Shown: positions 1 to 5,688, counted from the first letter of the stretch. The stretch: DNA of 5,688 bases from Candidatus Sulfopaludibacter sp. SbA3 (GCA_945861845.1 CAMAWS010000247.1:1-5688); one strand, 5' to 3'. A program made the numbers and translations. The notes: generated from the sequence alone by a model not told the origin.

Positions 1-1650
1 CTTCTTGAAGTCGTCGCTCATGGATTCGCCGGATTCGAGCTGCTGACTGTCTACCAGGATGGTGTTCGGACGGTGGAGCCACGCGCCGTTGCCGTCGTCG
101 TTCCGGAAAATGGGCAACTGCCCCGCCTGAACAACGGTCTCTTCGCCGATTTTCCTTTCCCATCCTGCGATAAAGTCAAAGACCAGCTTGGAGACATTGG
201 TGTTGTTGCAGACGACGATAAATACGGGCGGCGTGATGCCACGGAAGAACTGATCTTCAGTATTTCGATGCCACAGGCGGTAATACTTCTCGTAGTTGCT
301 GTAAGGGCTGTGCAGCGCTCCCTGCAGTTCGACCGGGAGCTTCGGCTCACCGCTCACTTCGTCCGCCTTGCGGCCTTTCTTCGGCAGGTGCTCGCGAATG
401 CGCAACCACAGGTCGCGGTAGGTGGGCTGCGCCCCGGTCATCGAATCATCGGCGACGGGGACGCGAGGCACCTTGACGATGCCGGCTTCGATGGCGTCAA
501 TAAGCGAACAATCGGAGACCACCCACGGGAACAGCGTGCCTTCAGGGTAGCCCGAACCGCGCAGGAAGAAGGGCGTTGCCGAAAGATCGTAGATGGCCTT
601 CACGCCGATCTTGGCGCGCACTGCCGTGATGCCGGAAATCCAGATGCGGGCTTCTTCGTCACGATGTTTGGCTTCGACGCGATCGTCACCCGTGAGCGCT
701 TCGTCCTCACCGTCGGGCTTGCGGCGGTAGCAGTGATGCGCTTCGTCGTTCAGAACGACAATGTTTTTCTTCGTTCCCAACTCGCGGCAGACGCGCCGCA
801 CCATCTGGTCGGGAGTTTCCGTAAACAGGCCGCGCTGCCCTGCAACGCCCACATTACCTGAGGCGAGAATCGACTTCGTGATCTTGCAGGCTGCCATCTT
901 CTCGCGCAGTTGGAAGGCATGATAGTTGGTGATGACGATTTTGGCGTGACCGAGCTGATCCTGGTACTGAGCCGGAACAATGTCGCGCTGGCGGTAATAG
1001 TTGTCCGGATCGTTTGGCAACAGGACCCGCAGCCGGTCCCGTATGGTGATGCCTGGCGTGACGATCAGGAAGGTGTCGGAGAAGCGCGCATCCTGAGGGT
1101 TGGCCCGCTTGTTGAGCGTGTGCCAGGCAATAAGCATCGCCATGACGACCGTCTTTCCGGAGCCGGTAGCCATCTTGAAGGCCGTGCGCGGCAGGCCGGG
1201 GTTCGATGTGTCGTTCGCCTCGCGCAGACTGTTCTCGATCCAGGCGTCATTGTATTTCCTGGCGACCTCGGCAATGTAGATCGCCGTTTCGAGAGCTTCG
1301 TTCTGGCAGAAGAACAGTTTCTTCGAGCGGTTGGGATCGGTCCAGTAGGCAATCAGCCGTGCAGTAGTTGGCGTGACGCCAACGTAGCCACCTTTGCGCC
1401 ACATGGCAACGCGGCGGCGGATGTCGTTGACGAGTTTGTTTTCCTCAATACGATCCTGCGTCCACTCGGTGTCGAATTGAAGCTGTTGCTTGCCTTTCTT
1501 CTTCGGCTTGGCGATGGGGATGAAATACGAACTGATGCGCCGTCCGCCAACCACCTCATTCGTGATCCCCTCGTCGGTGAATCGAAAATGGCGGGCCGGT
1601 TCATCAAAGGGCGAGTTGATAATGGGGTTCTCAATGACAACCTGGCTCAT
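1..1650 (-). CDS. Type III-like restriction endonuclease Res subunit, DEAD-box helicase (N-terminal 550 aa, partial)
   Basis: The reading frame is open from ATG at 1650 to the left edge and gives 550 residues with no stop. It shows the superfamily 2 helicase signatures in order: Walker A ATGSGKT at residues 161-167, DEAH at 302-305 (within VVLNDEAHHCY), and SATPF at 357-361. A further block, FRGITPPVFIVVCNNTN, starts near residue 469 and leads toward the second helicase lobe. This arrangement fits the Res subunit that uses ATP to move on DNA before cleavage. The block resembles what I remember of the BPTD_3080-type restriction endonuclease family, at roughly 900 aa, so the C-terminal nuclease part should lie beyond the edge. 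The start is fixed: the upstream in-frame stop TAG is at 1690-1692 and no other ATG or GTG lies between. GGAAG lies about 9 bases upstream. No methyltransferase gene is seen upstream in the window, although one normally accompanies such enzymes. Confidence 0.9.
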   Translation of the reverse strand, partial: MSQVVIENPIINSPFDEPARHFRFTDEGITNEVVGGRRISSYFIPIAKPKKKGKQQLQFDTEWTQDRIEENKLVNDIRRRVAMWRKGGYVGVTPTTARLIAYWTDPNRSKKLFFCQNEALETAIYIAEVARKYNDAWIENSLREANDTSNPGLPRTAFKMATGSGKTVVMAMLIAWHTLNKRANPQDARFSDTFLIVTPGITIRDRLRVLLPNDPDNYYRQRDIVPAQYQDQLGHAKIVITNYHAFQLREKMAACKITKSILASGNVGVAGQRGLFTETPDQMVRRVCRELGTKKNIVVLNDEAHHCYRRKPDGEDEALTGDDRVEAKHRDEEARIWISGITAVRAKIGVKAIYDLSATPFFLRGSGYPEGTLFPWVVSDCSLIDAIEAGIVKVPRVPVADDSMTGAQPTYRDLWLRIREHLPKKGRKADEVSGEPKLPVELQGALHSPYSNYEKYYRLWHRNTEDQFFRGITPPVFIVVCNNTNVSKLVFDFIAGWERKIGEETVVQAGQLPIFRNDDGNGAWLHRPNTILVDSQQLESGESMSDDFKK

Positions 1651-1978
1651 CCTGGCACTTCCAATTTCGCGCCAGTTCCTTCGCGGCGCCTATCCCTGCT
1701 TCCTTCAATAGCTGCTCTTTTGAATAGTGTAAATTTCCATAGCATCATGGACCGGCAGCTGGACAGGTACGGTCCCGGAGACGGACGGCGAAGTACGAAA
1801 TGGTGCCAGTGATCTCGCTCGAAATGCAGGCAAACTCCCGATCGAGAAAGGTTCCCTCCACGATCCATTTTCTATCGTTTGCACAAATGTAGCGTTGGTC
1901 CGCCTCTTACCGAACAAGTAAAATCCAGAGGTGAGCGCACTGTTGTTCCCTTTGCTTCCCCGAGAGTATGCTTCACGC
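1651..1978. other. Divergent intergenic region between res and the addiction-module antitoxin
   Basis: This stretch of about 330 bases separates divergent genes. I see no convincing coding sequence. On the minus strand a weak promoter-like pair faces the restriction gene: TTTACA (1733-1728) and TATTGA (1710-1705), spaced by 17 bases, with only three of six matches at the -10. A short minus-strand frame ends at 1647 in an ATGA overlap with the res start, but its protein resembles nothing I know. On the plus strand, a better -10 lies at 1919-1924. Confidence 0.4.
1895..1924 (+). promoter_or_regulatory. Candidate promoter of the addiction-module antitoxin
   Basis: TAAAAT at 1919-1924 matches five of six positions of the sigma-70 type -10 box. 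TTGGTC at 1895-1900 is a weak -35, 18 bases upstream. Transcription would begin near 1931, which supports translation from the ATG at 1979 rather than from the GTG at 1931. This is motif matching only. Confidence 0.35.
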
Positions 1979-2200
1979 ATGGCAACGATGGCTGAAATAG
2001 AGAAGCTGGCGCTCGATTTGCCTGAAGAACAGCGTGCGATTCTAGCGGTGAACCTTCTCGAATCCCTGCCGGGAATTTTATCGGACGAAGATGAGGGCGT
2101 TGCGGAAGCGATACGGCGGGATGCAGAGATTGATGCTGATCCGGAGCAGGCTATTTCCCTTGCACAGTTGGATTCCCAAGTCCGGCGACGACGTGACTGA
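1979..2200 (+). CDS. Putative addiction module antitoxin (Unstab_antitox / TIGR02574-like)
   Basis: This is a small acidic protein of 73 aa that begins MATMAEIEKLALDLPEEQRA and continues with NLLESLPG, then an Asp/Glu-rich stretch and a basic RRRR-D tail. The opening and the LLESL motif are typical of the short 'putative addiction module component' antitoxins, which pair with RelE/ParE toxins and neutralise them by direct binding. The frame can extend to a GTG at 1931. The ATG at 1979 is preferred because family members start with this sequence, a GAGAG lies at 1962-1966, and the candidate promoter would place transcription near 1931. ATG at 1988 is the next alternative. Its stop overlaps the toxin ATG by one base (TGATG at 2198-2202), the usual translational coupling. 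The partner toxin is broken, so this antitoxin is an orphan unless it acts in trans. Confidence 0.85.
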   Translation: MATMAEIEKLALDLPEEQRAILAVNLLESLPGILSDEDEGVAEAIRRDAEIDADPEQAISLAQLDSQVRRRRD

Positions 2201-2295
2201 TGCGCCTGGAGTTTCAACGGCAGATCGCCGCCGACATCTCTCGAATTGTGGATTACTACATAGTTGCTTCCCGCTCAAGTTCACCCTCAGCATAG
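2200..2295 (+). pseudogene. Truncated RelE/ParE-family toxin (5' stump)
   Basis: From the ATG at 2200 the frame reads MRLEFQRQIAADISRIVDYY, which is the standard opening of RelE/ParE toxins that follow this antitoxin type. The intact family members I know have roughly 95-100 residues. Here the recognisable part ends at about residue 20 (base 2259), and 11 unrelated residues lead to TAG at 2293-2295. The sequence from 2259 onward on the opposite strand matches a VapC toxin, so the 3' three quarters appear to have been deleted rather than mutated. The stump lacks the later strands and the C-terminal active-site residues, so it cannot be an active toxin. The one-base overlap with the antitoxin stop confirms the original operon order. 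The family assignment rests on the short N-terminus and on context. Confidence 0.72.
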
Positions 2296-2568
2296 ATGCC
2301 ATGGCCTTCCAAATCAGCGATTTCACGAGTCGCTCGCAGCCTGCAAGGCTCATTGCTTTGGAAACCAGCTCTTATTTCAAAGGATTTGGACACGGCGCTT
2401 ACCATCAGCAAGCAACTCGATTCCCTTTTGAATTTCCGCCAGCGTGATGACGCTCACATATTGGGTTTGGCGGTCTGTCGTCTCAAGCCAGCGTTTGACG
2501 CCGGCATCGGGACCTCCCGGCCGGTTGTACTCGGACAGAACATTCGTATCGATCAGGAAACCACTCAT
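2259..2568 (-). pseudogene. vapC: VapC PIN-domain toxin, frameshifted and 3'-truncated
   Basis: The frame starts MSGFLIDTNVLSEYNRPGG at 2568 and reads through SVITLAEIQKGIELLADGKRR. These are the PIN-domain landmarks of VapC ribonucleases, with acidic residues at D7 and E45. A TGA at 2379-2377 stops it after 63 residues; VapC proteins are about 135-140 aa. Skipping one base in the T run just before that stop opens another frame that reads EIRAGFQS and then TREIADLEG. This resembles the VapC segment usually written TREIAD-x-WG, so the gene continues after a one-base insertion. The recovered similarity ends near 2259, before the expected IDGL-type segment that carries the later metal-binding acids. 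The ATG overlaps the vapB stop by four bases (ATGA at 2568-2565). The toxin should be inactive because the catalytic C-terminal part is missing. Confidence 0.85.
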
Positions 2569-2822
2569 CCAAGATCAACGGGGCGCGGATAGTCTTTGGA
2601 TCGCTCGAGGTCGAGATTGGCTCCGGCAAATGGAGAATTGAGGAGAAGGTCGGAAAGATTATTGAACCGCTTATGAATCGGGCTTGGCTCCGCGGCGGCG
2701 AGTACGCATGCTTCCCTGGCGACAAGTTCCTGAAGGTAGTCGGCCAGCGACACGCCTCGCGCATGCGCTCGCTCCATCAGGCCTTTTTGGACTTCAGGGT
2801 TTAGACTTAAGGTCACGTTCAT
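2565..2822 (-). CDS. vapB: VapB-family ribbon-helix-helix antitoxin
   Basis: An 85-aa protein. Residues 1-40 (MNVTLSLNPEVQKGLMERAH, then GVSLADYLQELVAREA) look like a ribbon-helix-helix DNA-binding domain. The C-terminus carries LLNSPFAGANLDLER and DYPRPVDLG, the toxin-binding tail typical of antitoxins paired with PIN-domain VapC. It should bind VapC and repress its own promoter. The frame extends upstream to 2888, but the ATG at 2822 is chosen because a strong AAGGAG (bases 2836-2831) sits 8 bases before it and family members begin at MNVTL. It overlaps vapC by four bases. The gene looks undamaged although its toxin is broken. A weak promoter-like pair, GTGACA and TACTGT on the minus strand with 17 bases between, lies upstream. 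Confidence 0.92.
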   Translation of the reverse strand: MNVTLSLNPEVQKGLMERAHARGVSLADYLQELVAREACVLAAAEPSPIHKRFNNLSDLLLNSPFAGANLDLERSKDYPRPVDLG

Positions 2823-2959
2823 GGCTACCGCTCCTTTTTCTTTCACAGTACCGGATATGGGACCTTCTGTCACGAAGTACAAGTTCATGCGCCTTCACTG
2901 CCCAACTCCTCATCGTGCTATGTCGCACCTGCGGTGCTGATGTTCGGTCGTTCCGTCAA

Positions 2960-2979
2960 CCACGGGCTGCCGCCCGTGG
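2960..2979. repeat. GC-rich hairpin 1 (possible REP-like element or terminator)
   Basis: CCACGGGC at 2960-2967 pairs perfectly with GCCCGTGG at 2972-2979 around a four-base loop: an 8-bp stem. It lies 3' of xth and 5' of vapB, so it could act as a terminator for xth, but no T run follows on either strand. Similar CCACGGGC-type palindromes are, from memory, dispersed in some environmental bacterial genomes. Confidence 0.6.
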
Positions 2980-2992
2980 CTAACGTTCTTTC

Positions 2993-3005
2993 GCCGCTCC
3001 GCGGC
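2993..3005. repeat. GC-rich hairpin 2, paired with hairpin 1
   Basis: GCCGC at 2993-2997 pairs with GCGGC at 3001-3005 around TCC: a 5-bp stem. It lies 13 bases from hairpin 1, and the two probably form one intergenic repeat unit in the gap downstream of xth. Confidence 0.5.
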
Positions 3006-3047
3006 TAATTCTGATTGTTTTGTCCAAAGCTCTTGTACAGAGTGCGG

Positions 3048-3845
3048 CTACAACTCAAGTGTGATACTGACCGGACAATGATCGCTGCCCATCACATCGG
3101 CATGTATACCGGCGGCCTTCACGGCGCTGCGCAGAGGCGATGACACCAGGACGTAGTCGATTCTCCATCCGATATTGCGGGCCCGTGAATTGGCGAAATG
3201 GCTCCACCACGTGTAATGCCCATTGCCCTGGGTGAAGATGCGGAATGTGTCGATGAATCCCGCACCGACGAAATTCTGAAAGCCCTTGCGCTCTTCGTCG
3301 GTGAATCCTTTCTTGCCTCGGTTGGGTTTCGGGTTGGCCAGATCAAGTTCGGTATGAGCGACGTTGAGGTCGCCGCAGAAAATGACCGGCTTCTTTTCTT
3401 CGAGCTGACTGCAATACGCAAGAAATGCCGGGTCCCATTCTTCAAATCGCAGCGGCAGGCGGCTGAGATCGTCCTTGGCATTCGGCGTGTAAACAGTAAC
3501 CACAAAGAAGGTGTCAAACTCGGCCGTCATCACGCGGCCTTCGTCGGCGCTGTCACGTTGCAGTTCATCGGCGAACTGGTAGCGTTTGGCAAAGCTTTCT
3601 GGAAAACCATTGACCACGGCAATCGGCTCCTGCTTCGCAAAAATGGCCGTGCCCGAATAGCCTTTCTTGACGGCCGAATTCCAATACTCGCGATAGCCCG
3701 GCAAATCGATTTCAACCTGCCCGCGTTCCGCCTTGGTCTCCTGCAGGCAGAGGATATCGGGTTGATGGGCTTCCAGAAATGGATAGAACAGTCCCTTATT
3801 TAACACCGCCCGAATACCGTTCACATTCCAGGAATAGATCTTCAA
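3048..3845 (-). CDS. xth: Exodeoxyribonuclease III (AP endonuclease, EEP family)
   Basis: A complete 265-aa protein of normal family length. Exodeoxyribonuclease III cuts DNA at abasic sites and removes 3' blocking groups and nucleotides from duplex DNA in base excision repair in the cytoplasm. All family motifs are present: SWNVNGIR with N7, LQETK with E36 for the metal, VYTPNA with Y119, GDLN with D159 and N161, WRIDYVL with D230, and GSDHCPV with D255 and H256. The start codon is TTG (3845-3843). It is forced, because an in-frame TGA lies two codons upstream. A GGAGA at bases 3857-3853 sits 7 bases before it. mazF ends 66 bases upstream on the same strand, so the two may be co-transcribed. 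The GC-rich hairpins follow about 45 bases after the stop. Confidence 0.97.
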   Translation of the reverse strand: MKIYSWNVNGIRAVLNKGLFYPFLEAHQPDILCLQETKAERGQVEIDLPGYREYWNSAVKKGYSGTAIFAKQEPIAVVNGFPESFAKRYQFADELQRDSADEGRVMTAEFDTFFVVTVYTPNAKDDLSRLPLRFEEWDPAFLAYCSQLEEKKPVIFCGDLNVAHTELDLANPKPNRGKKGFTDEERKGFQNFVGAGFIDTFRIFTQGNGHYTWWSHFANSRARNIGWRIDYVLVSSPLRSAVKAAGIHADVMGSDHCPVSITLEL

Positions 3846-3911
3846 AGGTCAGTCTCCACGCCGATGCGCTTCAATATTTTCATTCTGCATCTTTTTGTAC
3901 TCAACTTGAGC

Positions 3912-4262
3912 TCAACCCTCGTCCATATCGAGCACTTCCCGGATCGCGATTTCCACACGTGACATTTGCGGCTGGTTCAGATGGCAGAGAGGTCCCTGAA
4001 TGAGGCGCTCATTGTTGATCGACCGGAGTTGGTCGATCAGGAGATCCGAGTCGCGCCGGAGTTTGTCTGTTGCTGGCACTCGAATTCGAAGCGGCTCGGC
4101 GTCTCTTACGAGAATAGTGGTCAGCGGAATTACCAGTGTTGAAGGATGGCCCGCATCGAGAAGAGCCTGTGACTGGACAACGAGAACAGGACGTGTCTTC
4201 CCAGGTTCGGTACCGCGTCTCGGGTTCAAATCCGCCAGCCAGACTTGTCCTCGCCTAAGCAT
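3912..4262 (-). CDS. mazF: MazF/PemK-family endoribonuclease toxin
   Basis: A 116-aa protein of usual MazF length. It opens MLRRGQVWLADLNPRRGTEP and continues GKTRPVLVV, with the conserved substrate-loop arginine at R24. IPLTT follows with T48 at the expected catalytic position, and residues 71-87 (DSDLLIDQLRSINNERL) form the conserved third block. MazF toxins are sequence-specific, ribosome-independent mRNA interferases. Every block looks intact. The ATG at 4262 lies inside the end of mazE, an 8-base overlap that implies translational coupling. A TTG further upstream (4277) is in frame but would add five residues outside the family's usual start. xth follows after 66 bases. This is the only TA toxin in the window that looks functional. 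Confidence 0.93.
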   Translation of the reverse strand: MLRRGQVWLADLNPRRGTEPGKTRPVLVVQSQALLDAGHPSTLVIPLTTILVRDAEPLRIRVPATDKLRRDSDLLIDQLRSINNERLIQGPLCHLNQPQMSRVEIAIREVLDMDEG

Positions 4263-4491
4263 CGGGATCCCGGTCAACCGCCGCGAACTCCTTATTCACA
4301 CTCTTGCTTTCCTTGCGAACTTTGAGAGATGCCAACGCCAGACGCTGGCCGCGGATTTGGGCGCGCGTCTTGCGGTTCATCTGTTCGATTGCCCGGCGGA
4401 CATAAGCGGCCCGCGACATCTTCAGGGCTTCAGCACACTGGGCGCTGTCTTCGAGTAACTCCTCGGGCAACTTCAACGATATGGCTTCCAT
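4255..4491 (-). CDS. mazE: MazE-like ribbon-helix-helix antitoxin
   Basis: A 78-aa protein. The N-terminal half (AISLKLPEELLED, then SRAAYVRRAIEQM) reads as a ribbon-helix-helix DNA-binding domain. The C-terminal tail, with KVRKES, SVNKEF and a final DPDA, resembles the toxin-wrapping tail of antitoxins found before MazF. It should bind MazF and repress the operon. Two ATGs are possible, at 4500 and 4491. The second is preferred because AAGGA (4504-4500) lies 8 bases upstream of it, whereas the first has that sequence touching its start codon. It overlaps mazF by eight bases. The promoter candidate with an 8-bp direct repeat lies directly upstream. Confidence 0.85.
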   Translation of the reverse strand: MEAISLKLPEELLEDSAQCAEALKMSRAAYVRRAIEQMNRKTRAQIRGQRLALASLKVRKESKSVNKEFAAVDRDPDA

Positions 4492-4524
4492 TAAGACCAT
4501 CCTTGAGCGTCGATTCCAGCCATC

Positions 4525-4553
4525 AGTCTAGGATATTCATTTTAGATATTCAA
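4525..4553 (-). promoter_or_regulatory. Candidate mazEF promoter with overlapping direct repeat
   Basis: On the minus strand TTGAAT (4553-4548) and TAGACT (4530-4525) form a sigma-70-type pair with a 17-base spacer, each box matching four of six consensus positions. The 8-bp sequence GATATTCA occurs twice on the plus strand, at 4532-4539 and 4545-4552, in the spacer and over the -35. Such a repeat is a plausible binding site for the ribbon-helix-helix antitoxin. Confidence 0.5.
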
Positions 4554-4689
4554 CTAAGAGTCCCACACCAATTATCGATGTAGTCGATTCAACGCCACGA
4601 ATTCTTACCGGCCGAGGACGGGACCTGTTTCATCCAGCCGCGATAGTATCTATTAGCTCGAATTCAGGAATGGCGCCGAGGGAGAGTGT

Positions 4690-5286
4690 ATGTACGTCGT
4701 GTTTGACACGGAAACGACGGGGTTGCCCCGATCGCGGAATGCGAGTGTGTCCAATGTGGAGAATTGGCCGCGAATCGTTCAGATCGCATGGGAAGCTTTC
4801 GATAGCAATGATCGGATGACGGATAGCCAGTCCTACATCATCCGTCCGGATGGGTTCACGATTCCCGCGGATGCGGAGCGAGTTCACGGCATCTCCACGC
4901 TCATCGCGCAGGAGCGCGGAGTGCCCGTCGCCGAAGCGCTCGATGCGTTCGTGAAGATTCTTTCCCAGTCGTCGGTGCTTATAGGCCACAACCTCAAGTT
5001 CGATACCAATATCGTTGGCGCCGAATTTCATCGCCTCAATTTAGGCGATCCATTTCAGGACAAGACGCATGCCTGCACCATGCTGGCAACGACTGACTTT
5101 TGCGCACTTCCCGGACGGTACGGCTACAAGTGGCCCACGCTTCCGGAATTATACTCACGGCTTTTCGGGGAATCGGTGAAAGAGAGTCACGAGGCTGCGG
5201 CCGATGTCGCGGCGTGCTCAAAATGTTTCTTCGAGCTGAAGCGGCTTGGCGTTCTCACCATTGCGTCAGGCCAGCGCGCGTTTTGA
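4690..5286 (+). CDS. DnaQ-like 3'-5' exonuclease (DEDDh family)
   Basis: A complete 198-aa protein consisting essentially of one DnaQ-type exonuclease domain. ExoI is FDTETTGL with D6 and E8, ExoII is HNLKFDTNIV with D105, and ExoIII is HEAAADVAAC with H167 and D172. All four acids and the histidine of the DEDDh class are present, so two-metal 3'-5' hydrolysis of DNA or RNA ends is expected. An insert of about 20 residues after ExoI (NVENWPRIVQIAW) is usual in stand-alone members rather than in the polymerase III epsilon subunit, so a repair or RNA-processing role is more likely than replication proofreading. A GAGGGAG (4678-4684) precedes the ATG with 5 bases of spacing. It is divergent from mazEF. 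No partner gene is adjacent, so the substrate cannot be told. Confidence 0.93.
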   Translation: MYVVFDTETTGLPRSRNASVSNVENWPRIVQIAWEAFDSNDRMTDSQSYIIRPDGFTIPADAERVHGISTLIAQERGVPVAEALDAFVKILSQSSVLIGHNLKFDTNIVGAEFHRLNLGDPFQDKTHACTMLATTDFCALPGRYGYKWPTLPELYSRLFGESVKESHEAAADVAACSKCFFELKRLGVLTIASGQRAF

Positions 5287-5307
5287 CGGCCTTAAGGCGG
5301 CGCCGTC
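5285..5307 (+). terminator. Weak hairpin after the DnaQ-like gene
   Basis: GACGGC at 5285-5290 pairs with GCCGTC at 5302-5307 around an 11-base loop, starting inside the stop codon. No T run follows, so factor-independent termination is doubtful. Confidence 0.3.
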
Positions 5308-5379
5308 ATTACCTCCCCTCAGCGCGCAGATGATCTGAACGACGTCATTGGACTAGAATTAGCCGGTAGGCAAAACCGC

Positions 5380-5688
5380 ATGACAACAAGCGCCGCCGCA
5401 TCGCTCGTCAATCTACTGGCCTTCCTGACCGGAATCGTCCTGTATGTAATGGTGTTGTGGTTAGTGCTCAGCGCCCGGCCGGCGTCAAACCGGCTGGTTG
5501 TCCTGACAGGTTTCCTCGGTTTTGCCTGGAACGTCGGTTCGCTCGGCGGATACGGCCTCTTAAATCTCGGTTTCAATCAACCGGCGGCTTTATTGTCGGC
5601 TGCTGCCTTTGGCGCGCTCTGTTATCTTCCGGCCGTCGTGGTCCATTCCGCATTGCGGCTTGGCGAAACATTCACGCATCCATTGAAA
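5380..5688 (+). CDS. Membrane protein N-terminus, possibly a sensor histidine kinase (partial)
   Basis: From the ATG at 5380 the frame is open to the right edge: 103 residues. Three hydrophobic segments are visible, at roughly residues 8-30, 38-60 and 69-92, joined by short loops. The third contains LPAVVVHSALRLGE. From memory, this opening and the LPAVVVHS motif resemble the membrane-bound sensor part of some histidine kinases in Acidobacteriota, which would carry GAF/HisKA-type domains downstream. No kinase motif is visible in the window, so the function is an inference from the N-terminus alone. A TAGG sits about 10 bases before the ATG, a weak ribosome-binding site. The gene begins 93 bases after the exonuclease stop on the same strand. 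Confidence 0.55.
   Translation, partial: MTTSAAASLVNLLAFLTGIVLYVMVLWLVLSARPASNRLVVLTGFLGFAWNVGSLGGYGLLNLGFNQPAALLSAAAFGALCYLPAVVVHSALRLGETFTHPLK

Noticed and set aside
73..1812. Long plus-strand open frames opposite the restriction gene (73-861 and 910-1812)
   Set aside because: They are antisense to a minus-strand frame with clear helicase motifs in the right order, and their own proteins show no recognisable domain.
1647..1868. Small minus-strand frame ending in an ATGA overlap with the res start
   Set aside because: The overlap is suggestive, but the protein has no recognisable motif and no clear ribosome-binding site, so it is mentioned only as a possible scar.
3198..3803. 201-codon plus-strand open frame opposite xth
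   Set aside because: It is antisense to exodeoxyribonuclease III, which has every catalytic motif; the opposite frame is a by-product of codon bias.
3906..3915. Perfect 10-base palindrome TTGAGCTCAA across the mazF stop codon
   Set aside because: It is short, has no loop and no T run, and is likely to be chance.
4509..4590. Direct repeat GTCGATTC at 4509-4516 and 4583-4590 upstream of mazE
   Set aside because: An eight-base match at this spacing can arise by chance, and it does not align with the promoter boxes.
1..5688. CRISPR arrays, tRNA or rRNA genes, insertion sequences
   Set aside because: No regularly spaced repeats, no tRNA-like cloverleaf or rRNA sequence that I recognise, and no transposase motifs were seen.

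Overview
The window is bacterial, moderately GC-rich and gene-dense. Part of a restriction enzyme sits at the left edge, followed by a cluster of small type II toxin-antitoxin (TA) genes, two DNA-processing nucleases, and the start of a membrane protein at the right edge. An Acidobacteriota-like or similar environmental host is my best guess. It rests only on remembered similarity of the right-edge membrane protein, the MazE tail and the GC-rich hairpin pair, so it is weak.

Layout. Bases 1-1650 (minus strand) encode the first 550 residues of a large restriction subunit of the type III Res / DEAD-box helicase kind. Walker A, DEAH and SATP motifs are all visible, and the gene runs off the left edge. 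A divergent intergenic region (1651-1978) separates it from a small plus-strand antitoxin (1979-2200). That antitoxin overlaps by one base the start of a RelE/ParE-like toxin, of which only about 20 recognisable codons survive. Directly against this stump, on the other strand, lies a vapC PIN toxin gene (2259-2568) that is both frameshifted and cut off. Its vapB antitoxin (2565-2822) is intact. A pair of GC-rich hairpins (2960-3005) lies between vapB and an intact exodeoxyribonuclease III gene (3048-3845, TTG start). Upstream on the same strand is an apparently intact mazE-mazF pair (3912-4491) with a plausible promoter. A divergent DnaQ-like 3'-5' exonuclease (4690-5286) and the start of a three-helix membrane protein, possibly a sensor histidine kinase (from 5380), complete the window.

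How the genes relate. The region looks like a defence and TA accessory patch. Only MazEF seems able to work as a complete TA pair. The two other modules keep intact antitoxins but have lost their toxins, apparently through one deletion that joined parE head to vapC body tail-to-tail at about base 2259. xth lies 66 bp behind mazF in the same direction and could share its transcript.

I did not find a convincing complete, undescribed system. The most interesting structure is the joined pair of broken toxins with preserved antitoxins.
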